The notes under the pieces: generated by a model | Told to the model about the DNA's origin: nothing | The model's input: only the letters and a program-made list of their open reading frames with translations | Database searches by the model: none | Position numbers and translations under genes: made by a program | Assembly (NCBI RefSeq): GCF_003012735.1 | Contig: NZ_PXYI01000004.1 | Location: forward strand, 657,531 to 721,530 | Origin: Allosphingosinicella deserti | Lineage (GTDB): Bacteria; Pseudomonadota; Alphaproteobacteria; Sphingomonadales; Sphingomonadaceae | Direction: 5' to 3' | DNA: 64,000 nucleotides | Shown: positions 1 through 9,683 of the stretch, piece after piece | Layout: each line of letters opens with the position of its first letter | Numbering within the stretch: the first letter of the stretch is position 1

Positions 1-197
1 CCGAAAAGGCGCGCATCGCCGTCCGCAACGTTCGCCGCGACGGCATGGACCTGCTCAAGCAGGACGAGAAGAAGCATGAAATCAGCGAGGACGAGCGCAA
101 GCGTCTCGAGGCCGAGGTTCAGAAGCTGACCGACGACACGATCAAGGAGGTCGATGCGGCGGCTTCGGCCAAGGAGAAGGAAATCCTCGGCAAGTGA
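1..197 (+). CDS. frr: Ribosome recycling factor, C-terminal part
   Basis: Partial gene cut by the window start; the visible 64 residues run from [16 protein letters not shown] to the stop. This is the conserved C-terminal helix of ribosome recycling factor (the IRNVRRDGND-type motif followed by a charged [12 protein letters not shown] helix). The protein splits post-termination ribosomes together with EF-G. Its TGA overlaps the GTG start of uppS (GTGA), which suggests translational coupling into the envelope-biogenesis run. The order frr-uppS-cdsA-dxr is common in Proteobacteria. Confidence 0.95.
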   Translation, partial: EKARIAVRNVRRDGMDLLKQDEKKHEISEDERKRLEAEVQKLTDDTIKEVDAAASAKEKEILGK

Positions 198-997
198 TCG
201 GCAGAGCGGCCAGCGTGCCGCCGCGGCGCGACGCAGGCGGGGCAGGGGACGGTAGCGTCCCCGGGCAGGGGGAGAATGGCGCCGTGCTTGCCGGCAATGG
301 CAGCATACCGCGACACGTCGCGATCATCATGGACGGCAACGGCCGCTGGGCGAAGGCGCGCGGGCTTCCCCGCGCCGCGGGACACCGTCAGGGTGCCGAA
401 TCGGCGCGCAAGGTGCTTCGCGCCGCCGGCGAGGCGGGCGTCGAATGCCTGACCCTGTACGCGTTCTCGTCCGAAAATTGGCGCCGCCCGGAAGACGAGA
501 TCAACGATCTGATGGGGCTGCTGCGTTTCTATATCGGGCGTGAGCTCGGGGCGCTGCACAAGGAAGGCATCCGCCTCAAGATCCTTGGCGATCACAGTGC
601 CTTCTCCGCAGAAACCGCGCGGATGGTCGACGAGGCCGTCGAGCGGACCGCCGCCAACACCCGCATGACGCTGGCGATCGCGCTCAATTATGGATCTCGG
701 CTCGAACTCACCAACGCCGCCCGCGCGCTTGCGGCCCGCGTCGCCGCGGGCGAGATCGGCGCCGACGACATCGACGAAACAGCGATCGAAGGGGCGCTCG
801 ATACGGCCGGGCTGCCGCCGCTCGATCTGGTGATCCGCACGTCGGGCGAGCATCGATTGTCCAATTTCCTGCTCTGGCAGGCCGCGTATGCGGAGCTGCT
901 GTTCGTCGACACTTTGTGGCCCGACTTCGACGGCGACGAATTCAGAAGCGCGCTCCAGGCCTTTGCCGGACGCGAGCGGCGTTTCGGCGGACGATGA
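194..997 (+). CDS. uppS: Undecaprenyl diphosphate synthase (cis-prenyltransferase)
   Basis: Condenses isopentenyl diphosphate onto farnesyl diphosphate to make the C55 lipid carrier for peptidoglycan and other surface polymers. The diagnostic N-terminal motif [14 protein letters not shown] lies at residues 41-54, with the catalytic Asp at about 47. SSENW, and the C-terminal [15 protein letters not shown] stretch with the diphosphate-binding Arg residues, are also present. As called from the GTG at 194 the protein is 267 aa, about 25 residues longer at the N-terminus than most homologues. That leader is Gly/Ala/Pro-rich, so an internal start is possible; the GTG overlapping the frr stop is preferred for coupling. 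The stop overlaps the cdsA start (ATGA). Confidence 0.95.
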   Translation: MIGRAASVPPRRDAGGAGDGSVPGQGENGAVLAGNGSIPRHVAIIMDGNGRWAKARGLPRAAGHRQGAESARKVLRAAGEAGVECLTLYAFSSENWRRPEDEINDLMGLLRFYIGRELGALHKEGIRLKILGDHSAFSAETARMVDEAVERTAANTRMTLAIALNYGSRLELTNAARALAARVAAGEIGADDIDETAIEGALDTAGLPPLDLVIRTSGEHRLSNFLLWQAAYAELLFVDTLWPDFDGDEFRSALQAFAGRERRFGGR

Positions 998-1836
998 GCG
1001 TCGAGGCGGCCAAGCCCGCGTCCGACCTTACGACCCGCTTTGCCGCCGCCGTGGTGATGATCGCGGTCGCGTGCTCAGCCATCTATTTCGGCGGCTGGCC
1101 GTTTCGGCTGCTGGTCGCCGCCGCTGCTGCGGTGATGATGGTCGAGTGGGGCGACATGCACCGCGCCGCGCGCCGCTGGAGCTGGATCGGCGCCGGTCTG
1201 CTCGTGCTCGGGCTGCTGGGCGCAGCGCAATGGTTGTACCCTGCGGGCGAAATCGACTTCATCGACGGTGCCGAAGCGATCAGCCTCCAGAGCTTCGACG
1301 AGCTTTGGATAGGCTTCGCAGCGCTGGCCGGCCTGGCCGTGCTGTTCGGCCTCATCACCCGTCGTCTGTCGATGGGTTGGGGCTTCCTCTACCTCGCATT
1401 GCCGAGCTTTGCCTTGCTGGTTCTGGAGTGGGCGCGGTTCGATCTCGTTTTCTGGCTGATGCTGGTCACCTGGTCGACCGACATCTTCGCCTATTTCGCC
1501 GGCCGCTCGATCGGAGGGCCGAAGCTCGCACCCAGAGTGAGCCCGAACAAGACCTGGGCAGGGCTGATCGGCGGCATGGCCGGTGCGGGCGTGATCGGCG
1601 CGGTTGCCGCATTGCTGTTCGATCTTGGCCCGATCTTCCTTGTCGCCGGCGCTCCGCTCGGCCTGCTCGCGCAACTCGGCGATCTGTATGAGAGTAGCGT
1701 CAAGCGCCGCCAGGGCGTCAAGGACAGCGGCAGCCTCCTGCCTGGGCACGGCGGCGTGCTCGACCGGGTCGACGGATTGCTCCCGGTGACGTTTGCGACG
1801 CTCGGCCTGCTGCTGCTTATCCTGGGCACGGCGTGA
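994..1836 (+). CDS. cdsA: Phosphatidate cytidylyltransferase (CDP-diglyceride synthase)
   Basis: Integral inner-membrane enzyme making CDP-diacylglycerol from phosphatidate and CTP, the branch point of phospholipid synthesis. The 280-aa product has several hydrophobic segments and ends in the CTP-transferase signature SVKRRQGVKDSGSLLPGHGG followed by VLDRVD, with the metal-binding Asp residues. The start is the ATG at 994, which overlaps the uppS TGA by four bases; the frame stays open further upstream but that part lies inside uppS. The C-terminal codons overlap the dxr GTG start, so uppS, cdsA and dxr are probably read as one coupled unit. Confidence 0.96.
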   Translation: MSVEAAKPASDLTTRFAAAVVMIAVACSAIYFGGWPFRLLVAAAAAVMMVEWGDMHRAARRWSWIGAGLLVLGLLGAAQWLYPAGEIDFIDGAEAISLQSFDELWIGFAALAGLAVLFGLITRRLSMGWGFLYLALPSFALLVLEWARFDLVFWLMLVTWSTDIFAYFAGRSIGGPKLAPRVSPNKTWAGLIGGMAGAGVIGAVAALLFDLGPIFLVAGAPLGLLAQLGDLYESSVKRRQGVKDSGSLLPGHGGVLDRVDGLLPVTFATLGLLLLILGTA

Positions 1837-2999
1837 CCGAAAGACGTACGATTACGATACTCGGGGCGACCGGCTCCGTCGGCGGCTCGACGCTCGATCT
1901 GATCGAGCGCAATGCCGCGGACTACCAGGTGCTCGCGCTCACCGCCCACCGAGATGTGGATGGCCTCGCCGCGGCGGCGCGCCGGGTCGGGGCAGAGCGC
2001 GCGGTGATCGGCGACGAGAGCCTCCTGCCGGGCCTCAGGGCTGCCCTTCAAGGTACGGCGATTCGGGCGGAAGGTGGTGAGGATGCGATCCTCGATGCAG
2101 CCGCCGCGGGCGCAGACTGGACGATGGCGGCGATCGTCGGCTGCGCCGGGCTGAGGCCGACCATGGCTGCCTTGCGCGGCGGCCGCACGGTCGCGCTCGC
2201 CAACAAGGAATCGCTGGTGTCGGCAGGCGCCTTGATGACCGACGCCGCACAGGCGAGCGGAGCGACCCTGCTGCCGGTCGATTCGGAGCATAATGCGATC
2301 TTCCAATGCTTCGACGCGGATCGCCCGGCCGGCGTGCGGCGGATCATCCTGACGGCCAGCGGCGGTCCGTTCCGCACCAGGAGCCGCGACGAGATGCGGT
2401 CGATGACGCCGGCGCAGGCGGTGGCGCATCCCAATTGGTCGATGGGCGCCAAGATCTCGGTCGATTCCGCCACCCTCATGAACAAGGGGCTCGAGCTGAT
2501 CGAAGCCTACCATTTGTTCCCGCTCGATGCCGAGGGGTTCGATGTGGTCATTCACCCGCAGTCGGTGATCCACAGTCTCGTCGAATATGTCGACGGATCC
2601 GTGCTCGCGCAGCTCGGCGCGCCCGACATGCGAATCCCGATCGCCTACGCGCTGGCCTGGCCCCGGCGGATGGAGACTCCGTGCGAGCGGCTTGACCTGG
2701 TGCGCATCGGCAGCCTCGGGTTCGAAGCGCCGGACCTCGAGCGCTTCCCGGCCCTTGCTCTGGCCAAGGCGGCGCTTCGCGAGGGGGGCGCTGCCCCGGC
2801 GATTCTCAACGCTGCCAATGAGATAGCTGTGGCTGCCTTCCTTGAAGGATCGATCGGCTTTCTCGATATAGCTTCTATCTCGGCCGAAACCCTGCGATGC
2901 TGCACACCGCAGCCGCCGGCTTCGATCGAGGAGGTGCTCGACATCGACCGCGAGGCACGCGCGGTCGCGGCCGGCGTCAAGAGAAGGTATTTGCGTTGA
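1833..2999 (+). CDS. dxr: 1-deoxy-D-xylulose 5-phosphate reductoisomerase
   Basis: Second step of the MEP isoprenoid pathway: NADPH-dependent rearrangement and reduction of DXP to MEP. The 388-aa protein opens with the NADPH-binding motif TITILGATGSVGGSTLDL. It carries ANKESLVSAG, the metal-site motif LLPVDSEHNAIFQ, the TASGGPFRT loop, and NWSMGAKISVDSATLMNKGLE with the second half of the active site. The GTG start at 1833 overlaps the cdsA stop. It feeds isoprenoid precursors to UppS two genes upstream, so the clustering is metabolically coherent. Confidence 0.97.
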   Translation: MTERRTITILGATGSVGGSTLDLIERNAADYQVLALTAHRDVDGLAAAARRVGAERAVIGDESLLPGLRAALQGTAIRAEGGEDAILDAAAAGADWTMAAIVGCAGLRPTMAALRGGRTVALANKESLVSAGALMTDAAQASGATLLPVDSEHNAIFQCFDADRPAGVRRIILTASGGPFRTRSRDEMRSMTPAQAVAHPNWSMGAKISVDSATLMNKGLELIEAYHLFPLDAEGFDVVIHPQSVIHSLVEYVDGSVLAQLGAPDMRIPIAYALAWPRRMETPCERLDLVRIGSLGFEAPDLERFPALALAKAALREGGAAPAILNAANEIAVAAFLEGSIGFLDIASISAETLRCCTPQPPASIEEVLDIDREARAVAAGVKRRYLR

Positions 3000-4126
3000 A
3001 CAGTCCCGGCTTCCTGTGGACGATCCTCAGCTTCCTGCTGGTCATTGGCCCGCTGATCTTCGTCCACGAACTCGGCCACTATTTCGTCGGCCGCTGGTTC
3101 GGCGTGAAGGCCGAGGTCTTTTCCATCGGCTTCGGACGGGAGATTGCCGGCTGGACCGACCGACGCGGCACGCGCTGGAAAGTCGCCTGGCTTCCGCTCG
3201 GCGGCTATGTCCGCTTTGCGGGCGACATGAACCCGGCGAGCCAGCCTTCGCCGGAATGGCTGGCGCTTCCGCCCGAGGAGCGTGCTCAGACGTTCCAGGC
3301 CAAAGCCGTCTGGCAGCGTTTCCTGATCGTCGCCGCCGGTCCGGTCACCAATTTCATTTGCGCGATCCTGATCTTCACCGGATTCCTGATGGCCTATGGC
3401 GAACCGCGGAGTTCCCCGGTTGTCGCGGCTGTGGAGCCGGGCTCTGGAGCCCAAGCCGCCGGGATCCTCCCAGGGGACCGGATCACCGGTATCGGCGGAC
3501 ACAAGGTCACGACGTTCGAGGACATTGCGCGCCAGGTCGTTCTGCATCCCGGCGAGACCCTGAAGGTGGAGTTCGTCCGCGAGGGACGCGCGCAGGAGGT
3601 GATGGCGACAGCGCAGGCGAAAGTGGAGCGTGACAAGTTCGGCAACGAATTCCGTCGCGGGCTGCTTGGCGTTCGCCCCGGCGAGCGCGTGATCGCGCCG
3701 CTCGGCCTTTCCGATGGCTTCGTCGGCGCAGTCCGCCTGACCGGTCAGGTGGTCGGAACCACGATCGAAGGCCTCGGCCAGATCATCACCGGTAAGCGTT
3801 CGGTCAAGGAGCTTGGCGGGCCGCTCAAGATCGCCAAATTCTCCGGTGAGCAGGCGAGCCTCGGGCTTCTCGCCTTCATCTGGTTCGTGGCCGTGATTTC
3901 GATTAATCTTGGCTTCATCAACCTCTTGCCAATCCCGATGCTCGACGGCGGTCATCTGCTCCTCTATCTGATCGAGGGGGTTCGCCGGAAACCGCTGAAG
4001 CCCGAAGCTCAGGAATGGGCGTTCCGAACCGGGCTCGCTGCGCTTCTGGCTCTGATGATTTTCGTCACAGTGAACGACCTGGCGTCTTTTGGACTGCTCA
4101 CGAAGCTTGGCGGCTTGATCGACTGA
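2996..4126 (+). CDS. rseP: RIP site-2 zinc metalloprotease RseP
   Basis: Intramembrane protease of the S2P/M50 family; in relatives it cleaves anti-sigma factors and remnant signal peptides in the inner membrane. HELGH at residues 24-28 supplies two zinc ligands and the catalytic Glu. A central PDZ domain (about residues 130-215, around VVAAVEPGSGAQAAG) and the C-terminal NLLPIPMLDGGHLL motif with the third ligand follow. The likely start is a TTG at 2996 overlapping the dxr TGA (TTGA), because the protein then begins LNSPGFLWTILSFL, matching the usual N-terminus. The frame is open further upstream, but that part lies inside dxr. Length 376 aa is normal. Confidence 0.94.
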   Translation: MNSPGFLWTILSFLLVIGPLIFVHELGHYFVGRWFGVKAEVFSIGFGREIAGWTDRRGTRWKVAWLPLGGYVRFAGDMNPASQPSPEWLALPPEERAQTFQAKAVWQRFLIVAAGPVTNFICAILIFTGFLMAYGEPRSSPVVAAVEPGSGAQAAGILPGDRITGIGGHKVTTFEDIARQVVLHPGETLKVEFVREGRAQEVMATAQAKVERDKFGNEFRRGLLGVRPGERVIAPLGLSDGFVGAVRLTGQVVGTTIEGLGQIITGKRSVKELGGPLKIAKFSGEQASLGLLAFIWFVAVISINLGFINLLPIPMLDGGHLLLYLIEGVRRKPLKPEAQEWAFRTGLAALLALMIFVTVNDLASFGLLTKLGGLID

Positions 4127-4141
4127 GAATGATCGGGCAGG

Positions 4142-4195
4142 GCTGAGACGACAGGGACAATGGGCCGGGCGTTTGCACCGGCCGAATCTATTTAG
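4142..4195 (+). other. rseP-bamA spacer with a small hairpin
   Basis: The 80-base gap between rseP and bamA contains GGCCGG-N9-CCGGCC (about 4162-4182), a perfect six-pair inverted repeat, followed by a short A/T-rich stretch without a true T-run. It could slow transcription or serve a bamA leader; there is no strong terminator signature. A separate bamA promoter here is possible but none is obvious. Confidence 0.3.
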
Positions 4196-4206
4196 GGCGG
4201 GGACCC

Positions 4207-6867
4207 GTGACAGCGACCAAAATCATCAACCATCGTCCGCGCCTGTGCTCCGTGCTTCTCGTCGGCACGATCCTTGGCGGCGCCGGCGTGCCGGCTTACG
4301 CGCAGCAGGGCCAGCCCGCGGCCGCACAGCCTTCGACCGCGGCTCCGGCGGGCACACAGGCTCCGGCGCCTGCCGTCATCGCGGCGCCCGTCTCACCTGC
4401 GGCGCAGCCCATCCGTTCGATCGCCGTGTCCGGCAATCAGCGCCTCGAGCCGGAGACGGTGATCTCCTACATGAAGCTCCGCGTCGGCGAGAGCTACACG
4501 CGCGAGCGGCTCGACGAAGCGCTGCGCGATCTTTACGGCACCGAGCTGTTCGCCGACGTCCAGATTCTCGGCAGCGACACCGGCAATCTGGTGATCCAGG
4601 TGCGCGAGAATCCGGTGATCAACCGGATCATCCTTGAAGGCAACAAGCGCATCAAGGACGACAAGATCGGTCCGGAGATCAAGCTCGCGCCGCGCCAGAT
4701 CTTCACCCGCACCAAGGCGCGCGCGGACGTCGCCCGGATCATCGAGCTCTATCGGCGCCAAGGCCGCTTTGCCGCTGAGGTTGAGCCCAAGATCGTTCAG
4801 CTCGAGCAGAACCGCGTCGACGTGGTGTTCGAAATCAGCGAAGGACCCAAGTCCAAGGTTCGCCAGATCAACATCCTCGGCAACGAGAAATTCTCCGATG
4901 GTGAGCTGCGTGGTCACATGGCGACCAAGCGCACCAGCCTGTTCAGCTTCCTTGGCTCGGGCGCGGTCTACGATCCGGATCGCCTGGCCTATGATCAGCA
5001 GCAGCTGCGTCTGTTCTACCTGACCGAAGGCTATGCCGACTTCCGCGTCGTCTCTGCCGTGGCGGAGCTCACTCCGGACAGGCAGGATTTCATCATCACC
5101 TACGTGGTCGAGGAAGGCGAGCGCTACAAGTTCGGCGACGTCAAGGTCGAGAGCGAGATCCGTGACCTCAAGGGCGAGGATCTGACTCGCCTGCTGCCGA
5201 TGAAGAACGGCCAATGGTATAATGCCAAGCAGGTTGAGGATACGGTGACCTCGCTGAACGAGAGCGCAGGCCTGTTCGGTTATGCATTCGCCGACGTCAA
5301 TCCGCGGATCCAGCGCGACGCGGAGACGCGGACGATGGCGGTGACCTTCCAGGTTGCCGAGACGCCGCGAGTCTATGTCGAGCGCGTCAACATCAACGGC
5401 AACACCGTCACGCAGGACAAGGTGATCCGCCGCGAGTTTCGTCTCGCGGAGGGCGATCCGTTCAACAGCGTCCGGGTCAAGCGCTCGCGCGACCGCATCC
5501 AGTCGCTCGGTTACTTCCAGGACGATCTCGAGGTCACCCAGACCCAGGGATCGACTCCCGATCGCGTGATTCTCGGCGTCGACGTCGAGGAGAAGGCGAC
5601 GGGCGAGCTCCAGGTTTCGGCAGGTTTCTCGAGCCTTGAACGTTTCCTCGTCAATCTTTCGATCCGTCAACGCAACTTCCGCGGGAAGGGCCAGGAGCTG
5701 CGTGCGGCGGTCAATTATTCCAGCTATTCCAAATCGGTGGAGCTCGGCTTTACCGAGCCCTATCTGTTCGACCGCAATATCGCCGTCGGAGCCGACGTGT
5801 TCCGGCGGGATTACAGCAGCTTCAACTATGTCGGCAACGAGCGCAACAACACCTACGAGCAGGTATCGACCGGCTTCCAGCTGCGCAGCGGCATCCCGCT
5901 GACCGAATATATGCAGCTTGCAGGCCGGTACGGGCTAAGCCTCGACGACGTCACGCTGGACGAGGATCTCTATTTCACGGATCCGGATGGGTCTGGTCCG
6001 CTGCCGGCATTCTGCGATCCGCTGCGGGTTGGACGATATCTGTGCCAAGCGGTGGGCAAACGCACGACCTCGTCGATCGGCTATTCGTTCGCTTATGACG
6101 ACACCAACAACCGTATTCGCCCAACTCGCGGCCAGCGCGTGGTGCTCAATCAGGATTTCGCCGGCCTGGGCGGTAGCGTCAAATATCTGCGGACCCGTCT
6201 CAACGCGTCCAAATATTGGCAGCCGTTCGGCGGCTTTGTCTTCTCGCTAAGCGGCGAGGGCGGTTATATTCACAGCTTCGAGAAGGCGGACGAGCCCGGC
6301 GAAGATCCTGTCCGTCTCATCGATCGATTCTTCCTTGGTGAGCCGCAGATGCGAGGCTTCGACATTCGCGGCGTCGGCCCGCGCGTGATCCGGCAATATT
6401 TCAACGCCGATGGCCCGATCGAGGACAATAACGACCAGATCGACGACGCTCTCGGCGGGCGGGCTTATTATCTCGCACGTGCCGAGCTCGAGGTCCCGTT
6501 GAGCTCGGGACTGCGCGAGATGGGCTTGCGTCCGTCCTTCTTCGTCGACGCCGGAGCCTTGTTCGGCCTCAAGCGGCCGCTGACTACGACGCTGACGAAT
6601 TGCGTCGACGATCCCGCCATTGCGGGCACGGTCGAAGCGTCCCAAGTGATTGGCAGCAAGACTTGCCCGACGGGAGCCGTGATCGGTGCTAACTCGTTCG
6701 AAGAAATTTATGCCGGCAACACCGCAAAGCCCCGGCTTTCCGTCGGCTTCGGCGTCAACTGGAATTCGCCGTTCGGCCCGTTCAGGATCGATATAGCCAA
6801 GGCGCTTATCAAGGCCGACGGGGATGATACCAAGCTTATTACCTTCAACGTAGGGACCGCATTCTAA
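4207..6867 (+). CDS. bamA: Outer membrane protein assembly factor BamA
   Basis: Core of the BAM complex that folds and inserts beta-barrel proteins into the outer membrane. The 886-aa precursor starts at a GTG with a signal peptide ending near VPAYAQQ, followed by an Ala/Pro/Gln-rich linker of about 40 residues. Five POTRA repeats run over roughly residues 70-420 (first one begins IRSIAVSGNQRLEPETVISY). The 16-strand Omp85 barrel fills the C-terminal half and ends in FNVGTAF, with the terminal Phe expected of barrel substrates. The MRGFDIRGVGPR region is the conserved VRGF/Y-type motif of barrel loop 6. Position between rseP and skp is typical. The stop overlaps the skp ATG (TAATG). Confidence 0.97.
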   Translation: MTATKIINHRPRLCSVLLVGTILGGAGVPAYAQQGQPAAAQPSTAAPAGTQAPAPAVIAAPVSPAAQPIRSIAVSGNQRLEPETVISYMKLRVGESYTRERLDEALRDLYGTELFADVQILGSDTGNLVIQVRENPVINRIILEGNKRIKDDKIGPEIKLAPRQIFTRTKARADVARIIELYRRQGRFAAEVEPKIVQLEQNRVDVVFEISEGPKSKVRQINILGNEKFSDGELRGHMATKRTSLFSFLGSGAVYDPDRLAYDQQQLRLFYLTEGYADFRVVSAVAELTPDRQDFIITYVVEEGERYKFGDVKVESEIRDLKGEDLTRLLPMKNGQWYNAKQVEDTVTSLNESAGLFGYAFADVNPRIQRDAETRTMAVTFQVAETPRVYVERVNINGNTVTQDKVIRREFRLAEGDPFNSVRVKRSRDRIQSLGYFQDDLEVTQTQGSTPDRVILGVDVEEKATGELQVSAGFSSLERFLVNLSIRQRNFRGKGQELRAAVNYSSYSKSVELGFTEPYLFDRNIAVGADVFRRDYSSFNYVGNERNNTYEQVSTGFQLRSGIPLTEYMQLAGRYGLSLDDVTLDEDLYFTDPDGSGPLPAFCDPLRVGRYLCQAVGKRTTSSIGYSFAYDDTNNRIRPTRGQRVVLNQDFAGLGGSVKYLRTRLNASKYWQPFGGFVFSLSGEGGYIHSFEKADEPGEDPVRLIDRFFLGEPQMRGFDIRGVGPRVIRQYFNADGPIEDNNDQIDDALGGRAYYLARAELEVPLSSGLREMGLRPSFFVDAGALFGLKRPLTTTLTNCVDDPAIAGTVEASQVIGSKTCPTGAVIGANSFEEIYAGNTAKPRLSVGFGVNWNSPFGPFRIDIAKALIKADGDDTKLITFNVGTAF

Positions 6868-7508
6868 TGAAGAAGATTGTTATCGGCGCCGCCGCCGCTG
6901 CGGCGCTTTCGCTGGGCATGTCCGGTGCAGCGCTCGCGCAGCGCAACAACGCCGCGGCCGGTGCGAGCATCCTGGTGGTCGACACCGATCGTGTGATGAC
7001 CGAATGCACGGCGTGCCGTGCCGCGCAGACCGCGCTTCAGGGCCAGGTTCAGCAGGCGCAGCAATTCGCCCAGGGCCTGGCGCAGCCGCTGCAGACGGAA
7101 GGACAGGCGATCGAGGCCGCCGTTCGTGCGCTCGCGGGCAAGCAGCCTGACGCCGCGCTCCAGCAGCGCGCCACTGCGTTCCAGACGCGTCAGAACCAGG
7201 CCAATCAGCAGATCAACCAGCGCGAGCAGACGATCCGCTCCACTCAGGCGCACGTGCAGCAGCAGCTCGGCCAAAGGCTGATCCCGATCATCGAGTCGAT
7301 CCGTGCGTCGCGTCGCGCCGCCATCGCCGTCTCGAAGAGCTCGACGCTTGCCAACGACAATGCAATCGACGTTACTGCCGAGGTGCTGACCCAGCTCAAC
7401 CAGCAACTGCCGTCGGTCAGCGTCACGCCGCTGCCACAGCAGAATGCCGCACCTGCGCCGGCCGGCACCCAGCCCGCGCAGCCGCAGCCGCAGCCGCAGG
7501 GCCGGTGA
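6867..7508 (+). CDS. skp: OmpH/Skp-family periplasmic chaperone
   Basis: Periplasmic holdase that carries unfolded outer-membrane proteins to BamA, encoded immediately upstream. The signal peptide [20 protein letters not shown] ends near ALAQ. The mature part is a long Gln/Ala-rich coiled coil (residues 50-170), as in Skp tentacles, and the protein ends in a low-complexity Pro/Ala/Gln tail. At 213 aa it is longer than E. coli Skp because of that tail. Two Cys residues (CTACRA) occur near residue 52, unusual for the family. The ATG overlaps the bamA TAA, and the stop overlaps the fabZ GTG. Confidence 0.88.
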   Translation: MKKIVIGAAAAAALSLGMSGAALAQRNNAAAGASILVVDTDRVMTECTACRAAQTALQGQVQQAQQFAQGLAQPLQTEGQAIEAAVRALAGKQPDAALQQRATAFQTRQNQANQQINQREQTIRSTQAHVQQQLGQRLIPIIESIRASRRAAIAVSKSSTLANDNAIDVTAEVLTQLNQQLPSVSVTPLPQQNAAPAPAGTQPAQPQPQPQGR

Positions 7509-7984
7509 GCACCGAAGACACGGCAAGCACCGCCATCGGGCCGCTGGATATCCGGCGGGTGATGGCGGCGTTGCCGCATCGTTACCCAATGCTCCTGATC
7601 GACCGGGTCGAGGAGCTGGTCCCGAGGAAGCGGATCGTCGCAATCAAGGCGGTGACGATCAACGAGCCCTTCTTCCAGGGCCATTTCCCGACCCGTCCGA
7701 TCATGCCCGGCGTGCTCCTCGTCGAGGCGATGGCGCAGGCGTCCGGCGTTCTTGCTGTCGAATCGCTCGGGCTCGCCGGCACGGGCAAGCTCGTCTACTT
7801 CATGGCGATCGACAACGCGAAGTTCCGCCGTCCGGTCGAACCGGGCGTGCTGCTGCGCATCGAGGTGGAACTCGTCCAGGATCGTGGATCGGTGTGCAAG
7901 TTCGCCGGCAAGGTGCTGGTCGACGGAAAACTCGCGGCGGAGACCAGCTTCACCGCGATGATCGCCGATCCGCCCAAGGACTGA
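7505..7984 (+). CDS. fabZ: (3R)-hydroxyacyl-ACP dehydratase FabZ
   Basis: Dehydrates 3-hydroxyacyl-ACP in fatty acid elongation. The 159-aa hot-dog-fold protein contains [13 protein letters not shown], the catalytic His at residue 60 in [11 protein letters not shown] and the catalytic Glu at residue 74 in VEAMAQ. It starts at a GTG overlapping the skp stop. In many proteobacteria lpxD and lpxA flank fabZ; here they do not appear between skp and fabZ, and the operon ends with fabZ, meeting btuD tail-to-tail 17 bases later. Confidence 0.96.
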   Translation: MSTEDTASTAIGPLDIRRVMAALPHRYPMLLIDRVEELVPRKRIVAIKAVTINEPFFQGHFPTRPIMPGVLLVEAMAQASGVLAVESLGLAGTGKLVYFMAIDNAKFRRPVEPGVLLRIEVELVQDRGSVCKFAGKVLVDGKLAAETSFTAMIADPPKD

Positions 7985-8001
7985 TCCCAGAAGCGAAATC
8001 G

Positions 8002-8718
8002 TCAGGCGGTACGATGCGGGGCCGGGCTCCAGCCCGCCTCGCTGTGCTCGATCCCGAAAACGGCCGGAATCACCGGACCGGCGACCAGCGCCCGCGGGTG
8101 ACCGTCCGCGATGATCTGGCCGTTCTTCATGACGATCAGCCGGTCGGCGTAGCGGGCGGCGAGATCGAGATCGTGCAGCGCGACGATCGCCGCGCGGCCA
8201 GATGCCGCCTCGGCCTTGAGTATGTCCATCAGCCGCAACTGCCAAAGTGGATCGAGGTTCGCGATCGGCTCGTCAAGCAGCAGCAGCTTCGGGCGGGCGG
8301 CCAGCGCCCGCGCCAGCAGCACCCGGCTGCGTTCGCCGGTGGACAAACGGTCGACCCGGCGATCGGCGAAGGCCGAGAGTTCCAGCGTCGTCAACGCTTC
8401 ATCCACTGCGCGCGCATAGTCGCCGAGCCCGAGCCCGGCGACATCGCGAACAGTGAGAGGCCAGGCGATGTCGCGGTTCGCCGGTAGGTAGGCGAACAGG
8501 CGCCGCCGCTCTGCCGGCCCCGCCCGGCGCGCGTCTTTGCCGTCTATGCGGACGCTGCCAAGGGGCGATCCGATTCCGGCAAGCGCGTGGAGGAGGCTGG
8601 TCTTGCCGCTGCCGTTCGGACCGACGAGGCAGACAAGGCCGGGCGTTTCCACCATCAAGTCGGTCGGGTCCAGCCGACGCGGCATCGCCAGAGCCGCGGC
8701 CTCGAGCAGCATCGTCAT
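8002..8718 (-). CDS. btuD: Cobalamin ABC transporter ATP-binding protein
   Basis: ATPase subunit that powers B12 import through BtuC. The 238-aa protein has Walker A GPNGSGKT (33-40), the signature LSTGE (125-129), Walker B LLLLDEP (about 145-151) and the H-loop in VALHDLDLA. The start is the ATG at 8718 overlapping the btuC TGA; the frame stays open upstream but within btuC. It is the last gene of the btuB-btuF-btuC-btuD transcript. Family membership alone would also allow iron-siderophore transport, but the riboswitch at the head of the operon argues for cobalamin. Confidence 0.88.
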   Translation of the reverse strand: MTMLLEAAALAMPRRLDPTDLMVETPGLVCLVGPNGSGKTSLLHALAGIGSPLGSVRIDGKDARRAGPAERRRLFAYLPANRDIAWPLTVRDVAGLGLGDYARAVDEALTTLELSAFADRRVDRLSTGERSRVLLARALAARPKLLLLDEPIANLDPLWQLRLMDILKAEAASGRAAIVALHDLDLAARYADRLIVMKNGQIIADGHPRALVAGPVIPAVFGIEHSEAGWSPAPHRTA

Positions 8719-9683
8719 CGGCTGAGGCTCCACCGCATATGCGCAACCAGCCACAGGAAGAACGGTGCCCCAAGCAGCGCCGTGACCACGCCGATCGGCA
8801 GGATCCGCCCGAGCGGAGCTGCCCGTGTGACGAGATCGGCGGCGAGCAGAAGACCGCCACCGATCATCGCCGCCGGCAGGATCGCTCCCCCGGGGTGGCC
8901 GCGGCTGATCCGCCTGGCGAAGATCGGCGCAACCAGGCCGACGAACCCGATTGCGCCGCAGATGGCGACGCATGCGCCAACCCCGATCGCGGTCAGCGCA
9001 ACGATCGCGATGCGAAGGCGGCGCAAATCATGGCCGAGGGACTGGACGACGTCTTCGCCGAGCGTGAGAAGGTCGAGCGGGCCGCCGAGGCGCAGGAGAA
9101 GCAGCACAGTAAGCAAGGCCGGGACACCTGCGAATGCTGCCTGCGCGAGGCTGCGGTCGACCAGCGAACCCATCAGCCAGTCATAGGCGTCGTAAAATGC
9201 GAATGGCGAGGGCGCGAGCGCCAGCGCCAGCGTGGTCAAGGCGCCGGCGAGGGCGCTGATCGCCAATCCGGAAAGGAGGAGTGTGGCCGTCTCGGCGCGG
9301 GGGCCCGCGAGCGCAATGAGCAGCAGCAGGGCGGCCAGCGCGCCGCCGACCGCCCCGATCGACAGAGCCACGGGAGAGGCGAAGCCGAGGATGTAAGCCG
9401 TCACCACGGCGCCGAGCGCGGCGCCGCTGGTCGTGCCGGTGAGATCGGGGGAGGCGAGGGGGTTGGCGAAGAGAGCCTGGATCGCCGCGCCGGCCGCGCC
9501 GAGCATCGCACCGTAGACGAGCGCGAGCAGCGCGCGCGGGAGCCGCAACTCACGGATCACGGCCCAGCCCAAATCGCGATCCTGCTGCAGGAGATCACGA
9601 ATGACGCTCCACGGCGCCAGTACCGACAGCGCGAATAGGAACAGAACGGCGGCGCCGAGCAGTACCGCGACACGATTGCTCAT
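8715..9683 (-). CDS. btuC: FecCD-type ABC transporter permease (cobalamin)
   Basis: Inner-membrane permease of the BtuC/FecCD family, 322 aa with about nine or ten hydrophobic helices. It carries family landmarks such as RLPRALLALVYGAMLGAAGA near the N-terminus, LTGTTSGAALGAVV, and GAIGFVGLVAPIFAR followed by RISRGHPGG near the C-terminus. The GFVGLVAPH-type helix contacts the ATPase. The ATG overlaps the btuF stop and its own stop overlaps btuD, giving a tightly coupled btuFCD set. Specificity for B12 is inferred from the operon's riboswitch and TonB receptor. Confidence 0.88.
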   Translation of the reverse strand: MSNRVAVLLGAAVLFLFALSVLAPWSVIRDLLQQDRDLGWAVIRELRLPRALLALVYGAMLGAAGAAIQALFANPLASPDLTGTTSGAALGAVVTAYILGFASPVALSIGAVGGALAALLLLIALAGPRAETATLLLSGLAISALAGALTTLALALAPSPFAFYDAYDWLMGSLVDRSLAQAAFAGVPALLTVLLLLRLGGPLDLLTLGEDVVQSLGHDLRRLRIAIVALTAIGVGACVAICGAIGFVGLVAPIFARRISRGHPGGAILPAAMIGGGLLLAADLVTRAAPLGRILPIGVVTALLGAPFFLWLVAHMRWSLSR